Shown: one piece after another, positions 16,908 to 26,261 of the stretch | Layout of the letters: the number at the start of each line of letters is the position of its first letter | Position numbering within the stretch: position 1 is the stretch's first letter | Assembly (NCBI GenBank): GCA_947479475.1 | Contig: CANJZW010000030.1 | Span: forward strand, 1-49,791 | Reading direction: 5' to 3' | Origin: Chthoniobacteraceae bacterium | GTDB taxonomy: Bacteria; Verrucomicrobiota; Verrucomicrobiia; Chthoniobacterales; Chthoniobacteraceae | DNA: 49,791 nt | The notes under the pieces: generated by a model | Database searches by the model: none | What the model was told of the DNA's origin: nothing | What the model saw: only the letters and a program-made list of their open reading frames with translations | Position numbers and translations under genes: made by a program

Positions 16908-19900
16908 ATGAACTTTTTTTGTTTGCTCCCATCCAGTGCCTTCTTTTGGCAACTGCGGTCAAAGCACCCCGTCTGCCAGGCCCTGACCTCACCGCGAGGG
17001 GCAGCGCAACACGCCCCTGAGCGGCGTAGCTGGCTCCGAACGGCTCTTTTGGCTGCCATGCTTCTGGGCGCAGGGATGGACCAAATGGCGGCGGCGCCGA
17101 CCAAAATGCGGGCAAACCTCGACGGGCACGAGTTGCCAGATGCCCTGAAACGGCCTGTGCTCTACTTTGGAGACATCCACCCTCTCCTCGCAGAACATTG
17201 CGTCTCTTGCCACGGGCCGGAAAAGCAAAAGGGCGGTCTCCGTCTAGATTCGTTGGCTGCTGCCCTGGAAGGGGGCGAGGCCTACGGGCCCGCAATCGTG
17301 CCGGGCAAAAGCATCGAAAGTCCTCTGCTGATTTTTTCAGCGCATCTGGAGCCGGACATGCAAATGCCGCCGGAAAAAGACCGGCTGTCCGTGGAAAACC
17401 TGGCGACCCTCCGAGCGTGGATTGACCAGGGCGCGAAGTGGCCTGCAAAAAGTTCTGGCGCGGGAGCCAGCGGTGCAACGCTCGGAAACCAGGAACTCTT
17501 TTTTCAGAAGGCTGCCGCGCATTGGGCGTTCCAACCCGTGCAGAAGGCGGCGCAAAGCTCCCTTAAGAACGGCCCATCTACGATTGACAGTTTGGTGGGA
17601 GCTAAACTTAAGGCAAAGGGTTTGACTCTCTCCTCCCGCGCCGATGCACGCACGCTACTGAAGCGGTTGCATTTCGATCTGACTGGTCTCCCGCCGGGTG
17701 TTGAGGAGATGACGCGGTTCTTGTCAGCCTTCGCGACGAACCCGGACTCCGCAATCTCTGGAAAAGTTGATGAGCTGCTGGCCTCCCCGCATTTCGGAGA
17801 ACGCTGGGGGCGCTTCTGGTTGGACATTGCGCGTTACGCGGACACGCAGGATTTTTTCCCGCAACCCGATATCCGTTACCCCTTCGCCTGGACTTACCGG
17901 GATTATGTGGTCGAGGCTTTCAACTCCGGCAAACCCTTTGACCAGTTTTTGCGCGAACAGATCGCGGCGGATCAGATGGAGCTTAAGGAGAACGACCCGT
18001 CCCTCGCGGCGCTTGGTTTTTTAACGGTAGGCCCCAGATTTTTACGGCGGCAGGCTGAGATTATTAACGACCGCATCGACGTGGTCACGCGCGGTGTGAT
18101 GAGCCTCACGGTCGTGTGTGCGCGTTGTCATGACCACAAATACGACCCGATTCCAACGGCCGATTTTTATGCGTTGCACGGTGTTTTTGAAAGCACCGAG
18201 GACCTCGTTGCCCTTCCCGAAATTGCACTGCTGAAGACTCCGGCAGATCCAACGGCGCGGGGACAATACGACATGCAAAAAACAAAGGCGCAGAAAGAAT
18301 TGGCAGACTTCAGCCAGGGTCTCAAGGACAAGGCCGTCGCGGCCGTACTCGCACAACCCGATCTTTATTTCGAGGCTCTTTGCCAGATGGAGGTGAAGAA
18401 AACCTCAGACGTGAACAAATTGCTGAGCGAAAAAAGCAAGGGCTTCATGGAGACCGCGCTGACGCCCCTTGGAAAACAATGGGGCATTTTGAAAAAGCCG
18501 GGCAAATGGAGGGAAGACCCCGTTACCGGCCTGTTGGCTCATGTGGCCGCCGCACCTGCGGAAAGCAAGGCGGCGGTGCTCGCGGAAATACTCCAGAGCG
18601 GCCTTCTTCCAGGAGGAAAGCAGGAGGTCAATGCCGCGGTGTTGTCTGCCGCGCGTGAGGAGGCACCCGCAGATGAAGAAGCTCTGGTGCGGCTGTACGG
18701 GCGACTTCTGGCTAAGGCGAAAGATACGCCGGAGGAGGCCCTAAAAAATGTGCTCAAGGCTTTTACCGGCGAAGGAGGGTGGCTGGATTTCTCACTTAAG
18801 GATGTCGAAACAGCGCATCGAACGCAGAACGCCGGGCGCAAAGATTTTGAAAAATTAGAGACGGTGCTTTCCGATATGGAAGCGAAACATCCTGGCGCAC
18901 CCCCGCGCGCTATGACCGTCAGGGACAAAACGAAGCCAGTGACGCCCGTTGTTTTTTTGCGCGGAGATGCGGCGCGGCGCGGGGACGCTGTAGACCGCCG
19001 TTTTCTGCAGGTGTTGGATCCCAAGAAAACGCCGTTTGCAGCAGACCGCAGTGGCAGGCGTGAATTGGCGGAGCGTATCGCCTCGGGTGATAATCCACTG
19101 ACACCTCGCGTCTGGGCGAATCATGTGTGGCGGCATCTGCTGGGCCGTTCACTGGCGAAGACCCCAGGAGATTTCGGGTTGCAGTCGCCGCCCCCCAGCC
19201 ACTCGGAACTGCTCGACTGGCTGGCCTCTGCGCTTGTGCAAAGGGGCTGGTCGACAAAGCAGTTGGTGAGAGACATCGTGCTTTCCGCGACCTATCAGCA
19301 GCGCGGGGCCGAGCGCCTCGAAGCCGTGGCGCTGGATGCTGATAATACGCTGCTCTGGCGTGCCAACCGGCGGCGGATGGATTTTGAAGCGATGCGTGAT
19401 TCGATGCTGGCGACAAGCGGGCAACTCGAGCGGGAAATCGGCGGCCGCTCGGTAAGCCTCTCCACGGAACCTTTTAGCGGCCGCAGGACGATTTACGGTT
19501 TTATAGACCGTGTGAACATCGACCCGCTTTTCACCACGTTTGATTTCCCCTCCCCTGATATTGCCAGCACGGAGCGCGCGGAAACTTTGGTGCCCCAGCA
19601 GGCGCTTTTTGCGCTGAACGACTCCTTCATCATGAGCCAGGCCAAGGCCCTGGCCAAACAGGCCCGGGAGGCGGGTGGAGGCGCTGGTGCGGTCCAGTGG
19701 CTGTACCAACGTATCTTTCAGCGCAGCGCCACAGGCTCGGAAACTACCATGGCGGCGGAGTTTTTACAGGAAACATCCGGGCTGCAAGAGGAGCGAACAA
19801 CCGGCTTGTGGCTTCACGGATATGGGAGCGCCGATCCCGCTGTCCCACGCTCAGAGGCCTTTCATCGCCTGGAATATTTTGACCCCCAAACGAAGCGGTA

Positions 19901-20411
19901 TCAGGGAAGTCGTGTTTTTCCTGATCCCAAGCAGGGTTTCGCGAGCGTAACGGCCGCGGGCGGGCATCCCGGCGCCGGGTTGCCTCTGGCAGCTGTTCGC
20001 CGGTGGACGGCTCCGTACGCCGGCGAGTTCATGATCAACGGTGAAGTGAGCGTTGGAAAAGTCGGCACGGGCGACGGGGTGCGAGCACGGGTCATTTCCT
20101 CGGAGGCAGGGCTGCTGGGGGAATGGATCGCCGAGGGGATGCCGGCAAAGACCGAAATCCGGAGTGTTCGATTAAAAGCCGGGGAGGTTTTGGACTTCAC
20201 GGTGGATTGTCGCGAAACGACCAACTCCGACGGGTTCCGCTGGAGTCCAACAATCCAGCTGATCGTTGGCATCGATGGGGCGCCGGCCGGCGTGCAGACG
20301 TTATGGGATGCCCAGGCTGAATTTAAGCCGCCCGCTCCACCAAAATTGGAACCGCTCGAACAGGTGGCTCACGCCCTGTTGATGACCAACGAATTTCTCT
20401 TTGTGGACTGA
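16908..20411 (+). CDS. Planctomycetes-type cytochrome c / DUF1549 / DUF1553 protein (PSD1 family)
   Basis: 1167 residues if started at ATG 16908; the frame is open to 16722 and an ATG at about 17058 is also possible. The hydrophobic segment 'LRTALLAAMLLGAGM' should be the signal, with none of the starts giving a clean signal peptide. Order: PSD1 cytochrome c-like motif with CVSCH in 'LLAEHCVSCHGPEKQKGGLRL', DUF1549 ('LLKRLHFDLTGLPP', 'FGERWGRFWLDIARYADTQ', and a second CARCHDHKYDPI heme-type motif), then DUF1553 ('NPLTPRVWANHVWRHLLGR', 'ELLDWLASALV', 'SATYQQ', 'PQQALFALN') and a C-terminal beta segment. Function in the family is not firmly known; it is linked to degradation of complex organics outside the cytoplasm. 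The DUF1501 gene begins 38 bp downstream, the usual partner. Confidence 0.9.
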   Translation: MNFFCLLPSSAFFWQLRSKHPVCQALTSPRGAAQHAPERRSWLRTALLAAMLLGAGMDQMAAAPTKMRANLDGHELPDALKRPVLYFGDIHPLLAEHCVSCHGPEKQKGGLRLDSLAAALEGGEAYGPAIVPGKSIESPLLIFSAHLEPDMQMPPEKDRLSVENLATLRAWIDQGAKWPAKSSGAGASGATLGNQELFFQKAAAHWAFQPVQKAAQSSLKNGPSTIDSLVGAKLKAKGLTLSSRADARTLLKRLHFDLTGLPPGVEEMTRFLSAFATNPDSAISGKVDELLASPHFGERWGRFWLDIARYADTQDFFPQPDIRYPFAWTYRDYVVEAFNSGKPFDQFLREQIAADQMELKENDPSLAALGFLTVGPRFLRRQAEIINDRIDVVTRGVMSLTVVCARCHDHKYDPIPTADFYALHGVFESTEDLVALPEIALLKTPADPTARGQYDMQKTKAQKELADFSQGLKDKAVAAVLAQPDLYFEALCQMEVKKTSDVNKLLSEKSKGFMETALTPLGKQWGILKKPGKWREDPVTGLLAHVAAAPAESKAAVLAEILQSGLLPGGKQEVNAAVLSAAREEAPADEEALVRLYGRLLAKAKDTPEEALKNVLKAFTGEGGWLDFSLKDVETAHRTQNAGRKDFEKLETVLSDMEAKHPGAPPRAMTVRDKTKPVTPVVFLRGDAARRGDAVDRRFLQVLDPKKTPFAADRSGRRELAERIASGDNPLTPRVWANHVWRHLLGRSLAKTPGDFGLQSPPPSHSELLDWLASALVQRGWSTKQLVRDIVLSATYQQRGAERLEAVALDADNTLLWRANRRRMDFEAMRDSMLATSGQLEREIGGRSVSLSTEPFSGRRTIYGFIDRVNIDPLFTTFDFPSPDIASTERAETLVPQQALFALNDSFIMSQAKALAKQAREAGGGAGAVQWLYQRIFQRSATGSETTMAAEFLQETSGLQEERTTGLWLHGYGSADPAVPRSEAFHRLEYFDPQTKRYQGSRVFPDPKQGFASVTAAGGHPGAGLPLAAVRRWTAPYAGEFMINGEVSVGKVGTGDGVRARVISSEAGLLGEWIAEGMPAKTEIRSVRLKAGEVLDFTVDCRETTNSDGFRWSPTIQLIVGIDGAPAGVQTLWDAQAEFKPPAPPKLEPLEQVAHALLMTNEFLFVD

Positions 20412-20449
20412 GGCTCCTCCGAATTTCAAGACCCGCCGAATCCGATGTT

Positions 20450-21895
20450 ATGAATCCAAATTTTTTAGAGGCTCTTTTGCGTAAAACACAACCGATCACC
20501 CGTCGCAGCGCCCTTGCTCAGGGCGGCTTCGGAATGGGCGGACTTGCTCTCGCTGGAGTATTGAGCGACATGGGCCTGACCCAGGCGAATGCGGCGCCGC
20601 TCTCGCCGCTCGCCCCCCGGATCGCTCATTTCCCGGGGAAGGCCAAACGCGTGATTCACCTGTTTATGAACGGTGGTCCTTCGCAGATGGACACGTTTGA
20701 TCCAAAACCAAAGCTGAACGAGTTTCATGGAAAAACGCTCCCGGTGTCGGAAGAACTTAGCAAAGACAAACGCCTGAGCGGAGCGGCCCTTGGTTCGCCC
20801 TTCAAATTCACCAAACACGGCCAAAGCGGCATCGAAATCAGCGAGTTGTTTCCGCAGGTCGCTAAACACGCCGACGACCTGTGTGTGATCCGGTCGATGT
20901 ATAGCGATGTGCCCAATCACGAGATTGGTTTGATGATGATGAACACCGGAAACCTCACGCTGCCCCGCCCAAGTGTCGGCTCGTGGGTGCTCTACGGACT
21001 CGGCTCGGAAAACCAGAGTTTGCCAGGATTTGTCGTAATGTGCCCGAACGGACTTCCCGTTGCGCACAGTTCAAACTGGAGAAGCGCTTTCCTGCCTGGG
21101 ATTTATCAGGGCGCTCACATCGACACTAAAAAGACCAGCCCCGAGCAGCTGCTGGCAAATTTACGCAACGAATTCATCCTGCCGCAGCAGCAGCGCAAGC
21201 AGCTCGAGTACATCCAGCGACTCAATGAAAAACACCGCGAAGAGCGTCCGGGCGAGCCGTTGCTGGAAGCGCGCATCCAGTCGCTGGAGCTTGCCTTCCG
21301 GATGCAGAGCGAAGCGACAGACGCTTTTGACGTCAGCAAGGAACCTGAAAACATTAGGGCCATGTACGGGGACACGCTCCAGGGCCGTCAGATTCTCATG
21401 GCCCGCAGACTCGCGGAAAGGGGTGTGCGTTACGTCCAGGTCTGGCACGGCGCAGGACAACCGTGGGACAGCCATAACAGCATCGAAGAAAGTCACAAGC
21501 GGCTTGCCGGTGAATGTGACCAGGCGATCGGGGCGTTGCTTCAAGATCTCAAAAACCGCGGCATGTTTGAGGATACCCTCGTCCTTTGGGGCGGCGAGTT
21601 CGGCCGCACTCCCACCGCGCAAATGCCGCTCACACCCAAGGTGGGTCGCGACCACCATGCCGATGGGTTCACCGTCTGGATGGCCGGCGGTGGCGTGCGT
21701 GGTGGTCATGTGCACGGCGCCACCGATGAAATCGGTCTTTCCATTGCGGAGGGCAAGGTGCATGTGCACGACCTCCATGCCACCATCCTGCACTTACTCG
21801 GCTTCAATCACGAAAATCTCACCTACCGCTACGCCGGGCGCGACTTCCGGCTCACGGACGTTCACGGGCGCGTGGTCCGCGGTCTTCTCGCGTAA
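20450..21895 (+). CDS. DUF1501 protein (sulfatase-like fold), probably Tat-exported
   Basis: 481 residues. The N-terminus has a Tat-like motif ('ITRRSALAQGGFGMGGLALAG') followed by 'AKRVIHLFMNGGPSQMDTFDPKP', the signature opening of DUF1501. Other family features: 'GQSGIEISELFPQVAKH', 'PRPSVGSWVLYGLG', 'GVRYVQVWHGAGQPWDSH', 'LVLWGGEFGRTP' and 'GRDHHADGFTVWMAGGGVRGG' with clustered metal-ligand-type His/Asp. The fold is related to alkaline phosphatase/sulfatase; the reaction is unproven. It follows the DUF1549/DUF1553 gene by 38 bp on the same strand and almost certainly works with it. A hairpin terminator follows the stop. Confidence 0.9.
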   Translation: MNPNFLEALLRKTQPITRRSALAQGGFGMGGLALAGVLSDMGLTQANAAPLSPLAPRIAHFPGKAKRVIHLFMNGGPSQMDTFDPKPKLNEFHGKTLPVSEELSKDKRLSGAALGSPFKFTKHGQSGIEISELFPQVAKHADDLCVIRSMYSDVPNHEIGLMMMNTGNLTLPRPSVGSWVLYGLGSENQSLPGFVVMCPNGLPVAHSSNWRSAFLPGIYQGAHIDTKKTSPEQLLANLRNEFILPQQQRKQLEYIQRLNEKHREERPGEPLLEARIQSLELAFRMQSEATDAFDVSKEPENIRAMYGDTLQGRQILMARRLAERGVRYVQVWHGAGQPWDSHNSIEESHKRLAGECDQAIGALLQDLKNRGMFEDTLVLWGGEFGRTPTAQMPLTPKVGRDHHADGFTVWMAGGGVRGGHVHGATDEIGLSIAEGKVHVHDLHATILHLLGFNHENLTYRYAGRDFRLTDVHGRVVRGLLA

Positions 21896-21903
21896 CCCCC
21901 CAG

Positions 21904-21939
21904 ACACAAGGCCCGCCCGCTATCGCGGCGGGCCTGTGT
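21904..21939. terminator. Bidirectional hairpin terminator between converging genes
   Basis: GGCCCGCC (21910-21917) pairs with GGCGGGCC (21927-21934), extended by A-T and, past a one-base bulge, ACAC with GTGT (21904-21907 with 21936-21939). It fills the 50-bp gap between the DUF1501 stop and the stop of the minus-strand DUF1080 gene. There is no strong T-tract. Confidence 0.7.
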
Positions 21940-21945
21940 GTGGAT

Positions 21946-23403
21946 CTAGTTGAGCCGCTTTACCTTAAAGCTGCGGAACTCCACAGGGTCGTTGTGCCCG
22001 GCAAACCCGATGTAACCGCGGCGGTGGTCGAGCCCTTTTGGGGGATGAGCAATCTGGCTGCGGTCAAACGTGTCGCAATCGACATCCAGGATTTTCGTCC
22101 CATTGAGCGTGACCTTGATTTTCTGGCCGCGCACTTCGATCTCCTCATAGTTCCACGTTCCTACGGGGCGCAGGTAGCCGTGTTTGGCGCCGACGCAGTG
22201 GTAGAGGGAGCCGTGGTAGTGTGTGGGCAGCAGGGGATGGTCCTTGTGGTCTTCATTGTAGCCATCGCTGTCGAGCACCTGAATCTCGAACCCATCGCCT
22301 GCGGAATGGCCGCCCATAGGCGTGCGCAGGGCGATGCCGTTGTTGCCTGCGCGGGGGAGCTTGAATTCGACTTTGATGATGCAATCTTCGTACTCCTCCT
22401 TGCTTAGGAGGTCGCCGCCCTTTTTGGGCTTGCAGACAATCGAGCCGTCCCGGACTTCATAGCTGTCCACGGCGTTTTGCCAGTTGCTCAAATCCTTGCC
22501 GTTGACGAGTTCCACAAACCCCTCCGTGTCGGCGGAACGCAGTTCTTTGTCGGCTTCTTCCGGGCTGATTTCGCGGATGAAAACATTGCGCCAGCGAATC
22601 TCGCTGCCGTGAGTTTGGAGCTGAATAGGGCCTTTTGGAAATGCCGGGTCCTTCATCCACCCGTTTTCGAGTTTCTTTTCCTCCTTCTTGTCGCCATCGG
22701 CTGCAGCCGCTGGTTTCACCCAGGCGATGTAGCCGGCTTTTTTGTTGGCGAAGTAATTCTCAAGCGTGCAACGGTCCACGACGGTTTCACCGTTGAAGAT
22801 CACGGTAACGCGTTCGCCGATCATCCTAATTTTGAAGGTGTTCCACTCGCCAAAGGGTTTGTCCATCTTGCGGGAGGGATCTTTTCCGGGCGCACCCTTG
22901 CTGTTGTTCCACAGGCCGCCAGAGCCCTTGTCCTGGCCCAGGCCACGCGGGTCGCCAAGGGTGGAATCCCAAATCTGGACCTGAGGGATGCCGCGCAGGT
23001 ACACGCCGCTGTCGCCTTCCGGCAGCGCCTTGTATTCTAGCTGCAGTTCGAAATCCCCGTAATCCTTGTCCGTGGTCAGGTATAACCCTTTGCCGTCATT
23101 CACGAGCTCGGCGTTTTCAATGCGCCAGTGCATGTTGGTGTGGTCGGTTGTCGGCGCGCCCTTTTTATCGGTAAGCCCTCCTTCCACCGATTTCTTTTTG
23201 TACTCCGCCCGTTCTTCCGGCGACATCTTCCAAAGGTCGGTGGGGTCTTGCGTTCCCCATCCATACCAACCGGAGAGATCTTTTCCGTTGAAAAGCGCGT
23301 TGAATCCGCTGGGGGGCACGTTGTTTTCGGCCAGGGCGGGAAGCGTGGCGAGCGCGGCTAACGGCAGCAGGGAGAGGAGGCGGGCGAGGGGCGGGAGCTT
23401 CAT
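21946..23403 (-). CDS. Exported protein with two DUF1080 (3-keto-disaccharide hydrolase) domains
   Basis: 485 residues; signal peptide MKLPPLARLLSLLPLAALATLPALA. Domain 1 (about residues 30-280) opens with 'GFNALFNGKDLSGWYGWG' and ends with 'GSEIRWRNVFIREI'. Domain 2 (about 290-485) opens with 'GFVELVNGKDLSNWQNAV' and ends with 'GHNDPVEFRSFKVKRL'. Both show the DUF1080 jelly-roll pattern ('NGKDLSGW', 'GDSGVYLRG', 'GNNGIALRTP'). The family includes enzymes that cleave 3-keto-glycosides. Domain 1 contains an inserted charged stretch 'DGDKKEEKKLENG'. Tandem domains could act on two sites or combine binding and catalysis. It converges on the DUF1501 gene. Confidence 0.9.
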   Translation of the reverse strand: MKLPPLARLLSLLPLAALATLPALAENNVPPSGFNALFNGKDLSGWYGWGTQDPTDLWKMSPEERAEYKKKSVEGGLTDKKGAPTTDHTNMHWRIENAELVNDGKGLYLTTDKDYGDFELQLEYKALPEGDSGVYLRGIPQVQIWDSTLGDPRGLGQDKGSGGLWNNSKGAPGKDPSRKMDKPFGEWNTFKIRMIGERVTVIFNGETVVDRCTLENYFANKKAGYIAWVKPAAAADGDKKEEKKLENGWMKDPAFPKGPIQLQTHGSEIRWRNVFIREISPEEADKELRSADTEGFVELVNGKDLSNWQNAVDSYEVRDGSIVCKPKKGGDLLSKEEYEDCIIKVEFKLPRAGNNGIALRTPMGGHSAGDGFEIQVLDSDGYNEDHKDHPLLPTHYHGSLYHCVGAKHGYLRPVGTWNYEEIEVRGQKIKVTLNGTKILDVDCDTFDRSQIAHPPKGLDHRRGYIGFAGHNDPVEFRSFKVKRLN

Positions 23404-24321
23404 TGGGGAGGGAGTGGGAGGATTGGGTGGAGCGCTAGCCTAACGTTTGGCATGGCCGCGACAACTCTTTGCTAACTCTTTGAGCCGTAAAAATTCAGCA
23501 AGTCGCAGCATTGGGATTGCGCAGCGGTCCATCCGCCTCGCCGCGCTCATTCAACCCAGCAGGAATGCAGGCCACGCGTCCCCAGATGATTAGCTAATCG
23601 GGGTGAATGAACCGGCGGCAGTCGCCCCAAGCTGGGGTCCCAACGGCGAGGATGCGATCTTTAACGAATTTTATCACCGGGTTCTCGTAAAACGGGCTTC
23701 TCCAAGATGGCCCCGCCGCAAAAGAGGCCGGTTCACCTCCGGTCGGGCACCCATGATCGCCGCAAAGACCCATTTTCACGGGCCGTCATGTGATCGGAAA
23801 TGGGGCAAGATCGGCGGATTTGATACATCCCGCTATGAAGAGGGAAGATGCCGGGCAAAAAAGTATCGCTTCAGACGCACCCACTGGGTGGGTCTCTGTG
23901 CGCCGTTTCCAAAGTCGGTAAAGACATGGCTGTCCACCGCATGCACCCACGTGCCGCGAGACTGAAGAGCCCTTGAACCCGGGGGTTCTCTGCCGGTCTT
24001 TGAGCGTTGAGCGTAGCGAGACAACCGTTACTTTCCGTCCCCCACGCATGCGTTCCAAAGGGATGCAGGGATGTCAGACAAGTGAATGCTAAATCTGTCT
24101 CATTTGCGTGATACAAGTGAAGGGCCCACGCGGGGAATCTGCGATCCTTCCGGGCTACCTTGTATTGTGGTGTCACGGAATTCTGCCGGCCTCAATCCCC
24201 GCGGTGATGTCTCCGGCGTCTGCTCCCCAGTGCCGTTTTAAGTTCACTGGGTGTGGGCTTATTATTGAGGTTCGCGCAAGAGGGTGAGACTCCTCCTTCC
24301 GCGGCTGGGAATGGGTGGGTC
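23404..24321. other. About 920-bp interval with no supported gene
   Basis: Short open frames occur on both strands but none shows recognisable motifs, a plausible start or a homologous pattern. I looked for tRNA, tmRNA, RNase P and SRP RNA signatures and saw none. A structured RNA without primary-sequence hallmarks (such as 6S RNA) cannot be excluded. Confidence 0.5.
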
Positions 24322-25401
24322 TCAGTGTATTCTTCGAGCATCAATAGTTTCACCCGCAATGGTCTTCAACACGGTTTTTCCGCACATAAAAGACGTTTCC
24401 GCGGCGCAGGCGCGTTTTACATATCCCAGCGCCACAAAGCCCTCCGCCCCAGCGCCCGCCACGCTCGTCAGAACGCCTGCCTCGACCCCGGTTGTTGTGA
24501 AAAAAACGGTGCCACGTGCGGGTCTCTCAGGTCCGGAGCCCAAAAACCGGCACAATGTCCGGTTCACATGGCCCACGCTCTTAAGCCGCGAGATAACCTC
24601 CTGCCCGATGTAACATCCTTTGTGGTAATCGATGTGGGTCCGTTCCAAGCCCGCTTCTGGAGGCAGTGTGTTTTCATCCAACTCCGCCCCCCATACCGGT
24701 ATGCCCCGCGAGATCCTCAACGTTTCCCAGTCCGCGTCGGTAGCCAGCGATCCCTCCAGCGCCTGCTTCACGGCATCCAGTCGGTCCAACGGCACCCGCA
24801 CGTCCCAACCCTCCTGCCCCAGCCTGAAGGCCGCGACGCGGGGCAGATCGCGCAGCACCGCCGGAAATTCCAGCGCACTAGCACTATCCTCAACACCGAC
24901 TGCGGTGCCCATCGGATTGCCCGCACTTGGATCCATGGGTGCGTCCATGGGCATGGTTGCGTCCACCCCTGCTCCGGTCGGTGTCTGAAACGGCGCCTGA
25001 GAACCCTCGGGAGAAGCGGCCTGCCCCGGGGCGAAGCCGATGCAGTGCAAAAGCCCAGCCCGCCCAGTGTGGTCCTCGAGGACTACCTCATCGGCGACAA
25101 TGTAGCGCTCCAGCCGCGCTGCCAGGGCCTCTCTCAGTTCCGAGGCCGCATCCAGAGCAATGGGTCCGTCCGCGCCGCCTTCAAAGGACGCCCAGACCTC
25201 CGCCTGCAGTCTCCCCTTTGCGCTTGTAACGCAGGCGGGCAGGGCCCGCCCGGGAGCCAGCCTCTTGAGATCCTGGGTCAGCTGCCCGTTGAGATAGCGC
25301 AGCCTGTCCGCGCCGGAAAAAAGAAGACGGGTCCGGCCCGAAAGATCAAACACGGCGCAACCTTGCGCGCCCACGGGAGGAAAAGACGGAGCGGAAATCA
25401 T
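24322..25401 (-). CDS. ygfZ: YgfZ/GcvT-like folate-binding protein
   Basis: 359 residues from ATG 25401 (the frame is open 17 codons further; this start puts 'CAVFDLSGRTRLLFSGADRLRYLNGQLTQDL' near the N-terminus as in the family). The diagnostic YgfZ motif K-G-C-Y-x-G-Q-E is present in 'DYHKGCYIGQEVISRLKSVGHVNR'. Family members use tetrahydrofolate to help maintain Fe-S enzymes, including tRNA-modifying MiaB. A Met/Pro/Ala-rich stretch ('DATMPMDAPMDPSAGNPMG', about residues 165-185) looks like an inserted flexible linker between N- and central domains. Cytoplasmic; it stands as a single gene with 148 bp to the small heat shock gene. Confidence 0.88.
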   Translation of the reverse strand: MISAPSFPPVGAQGCAVFDLSGRTRLLFSGADRLRYLNGQLTQDLKRLAPGRALPACVTSAKGRLQAEVWASFEGGADGPIALDAASELREALAARLERYIVADEVVLEDHTGRAGLLHCIGFAPGQAASPEGSQAPFQTPTGAGVDATMPMDAPMDPSAGNPMGTAVGVEDSASALEFPAVLRDLPRVAAFRLGQEGWDVRVPLDRLDAVKQALEGSLATDADWETLRISRGIPVWGAELDENTLPPEAGLERTHIDYHKGCYIGQEVISRLKSVGHVNRTLCRFLGSGPERPARGTVFFTTTGVEAGVLTSVAGAGAEGFVALGYVKRACAAETSFMCGKTVLKTIAGETIDARRIH

Positions 25402-25549
25402 GCCGTCCACACTGCCCCACCCAGAGCGGTGCGGCAACGCGGGAGAGCGCAAAACCGCCCCGCTGCACGCCCGCCCGCCCGCGCCCCCGTTGCCGGAGAT
25501 CCGGGGGCGCCCCGTCCCCCGGGCTCCGGCTCTGGCTACGGCCCGGCGG

Positions 25550-26044
25550 CTAGCTCACGCTCACTTCAACCTTGTGGGGTTTGGCGTCTTCGCTTTTGGG
25601 CAGAACGATGGTGAGCACCCCGTCCTTGAAGGACGCCCGGATTTTGTCCGCCTGCACGGGAACCGGCAGCGCGAGGTCGCGGGAAAACTTGCCCGTGGCC
25701 CGCTCCGAACGGTAGCAGTCCGGCTCCTGGCCTTCGGCATAATCCCCCTTGCGCTCGCCGCTGATGCTCAGCACCCCGTCCTGGTAGTTGACGGCGACGG
25801 ACTCCCTGGAAAGGCCGGGGAGCTCGATTTTCGCCACCAGTTGTTCCGCTTCGTCATACAGGTCCAGCGCCGGGGACCAGGCTCCTGCCTGCGCGCCGCG
25901 TCCCGTGAAGCTGAGCTCCCAGAGGCGGTCCATGTCCTGGCGCAGGGAGGCCAGCCTATCCAGGGGAGACACGGGTGACAGAGAGGACCAAGGGGCGGGT
26001 GAGATGGCCAGGGGCGTGGAGCGGATAGGAATCGATGTGTTCAT
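25550..26044 (-). CDS. Small heat shock protein, Hsp20/alpha-crystallin family
   Basis: 164 residues. The alpha-crystallin domain spans about residues 55-150: 'PALDLYDEAEQLVAKIELPG', 'DGVLSISGERK', and the conserved end 'ASFKDGVLTIVLPKSE' (A-x-x-x-x-G-V-L-x-I-x-x-P). A flexible N-terminal region contains 'LDRLASLRQDMDRLWELSF'. It is an ATP-independent holdase that binds unfolding proteins in the cytoplasm. The leader carries 11-bp direct repeats and a small hairpin that could be regulatory. No CIRCE-like inverted repeat was found. Confidence 0.92.
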   Translation of the reverse strand: MNTSIPIRSTPLAISPAPWSSLSPVSPLDRLASLRQDMDRLWELSFTGRGAQAGAWSPALDLYDEAEQLVAKIELPGLSRESVAVNYQDGVLSISGERKGDYAEGQEPDCYRSERATGKFSRDLALPVPVQADKIRASFKDGVLTIVLPKSEDAKPHKVEVSVS

Positions 26045-26065
26045 AGCTTTGGTTTTTTGGTTTGT

Positions 26066-26103
26066 TGCGGTTTGTCTGCGGTTTGTCTGCGGTTGCTCCG
26101 CAG
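26066..26103 (-). promoter_or_regulatory. Repeats and hairpin in the leader of the small heat shock gene
   Basis: The 11-mer TGCGGTTTGTC (plus-strand reading) occurs at 26066-26076 and 26077-26087, with a variant TGCGGTTGCTC at 26088-26098. CTGCGG (26087-26092) and CCGCAG (26098-26103) can form a hairpin about 45-60 bases before the ATG. Small heat shock genes often carry RNA thermometers, but no ROSE-type sequence near the start is visible, so the regulatory role is inference. Confidence 0.4.
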
Positions 26104-26261
26104 TTGGTTGCCGTTCGCCGCGGTTTCTCCGCAGTGAGTTGCAGTTGGTTTTTTTGTTTCGATGGGGTGGGAGGTGGGTTCATTCACTGCTACGGACGAG
26201 GCGTTGAAAAAGATGGGTGAATTGTGGAAAAAATATCCTAAAATGGACCCCACACAGACCC

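Noticed and set aside
23603..23965. Plus-strand 120-codon frame
   Set aside because: No domain or signal, with arginine-rich composition expected of non-coding GC-rich DNA.
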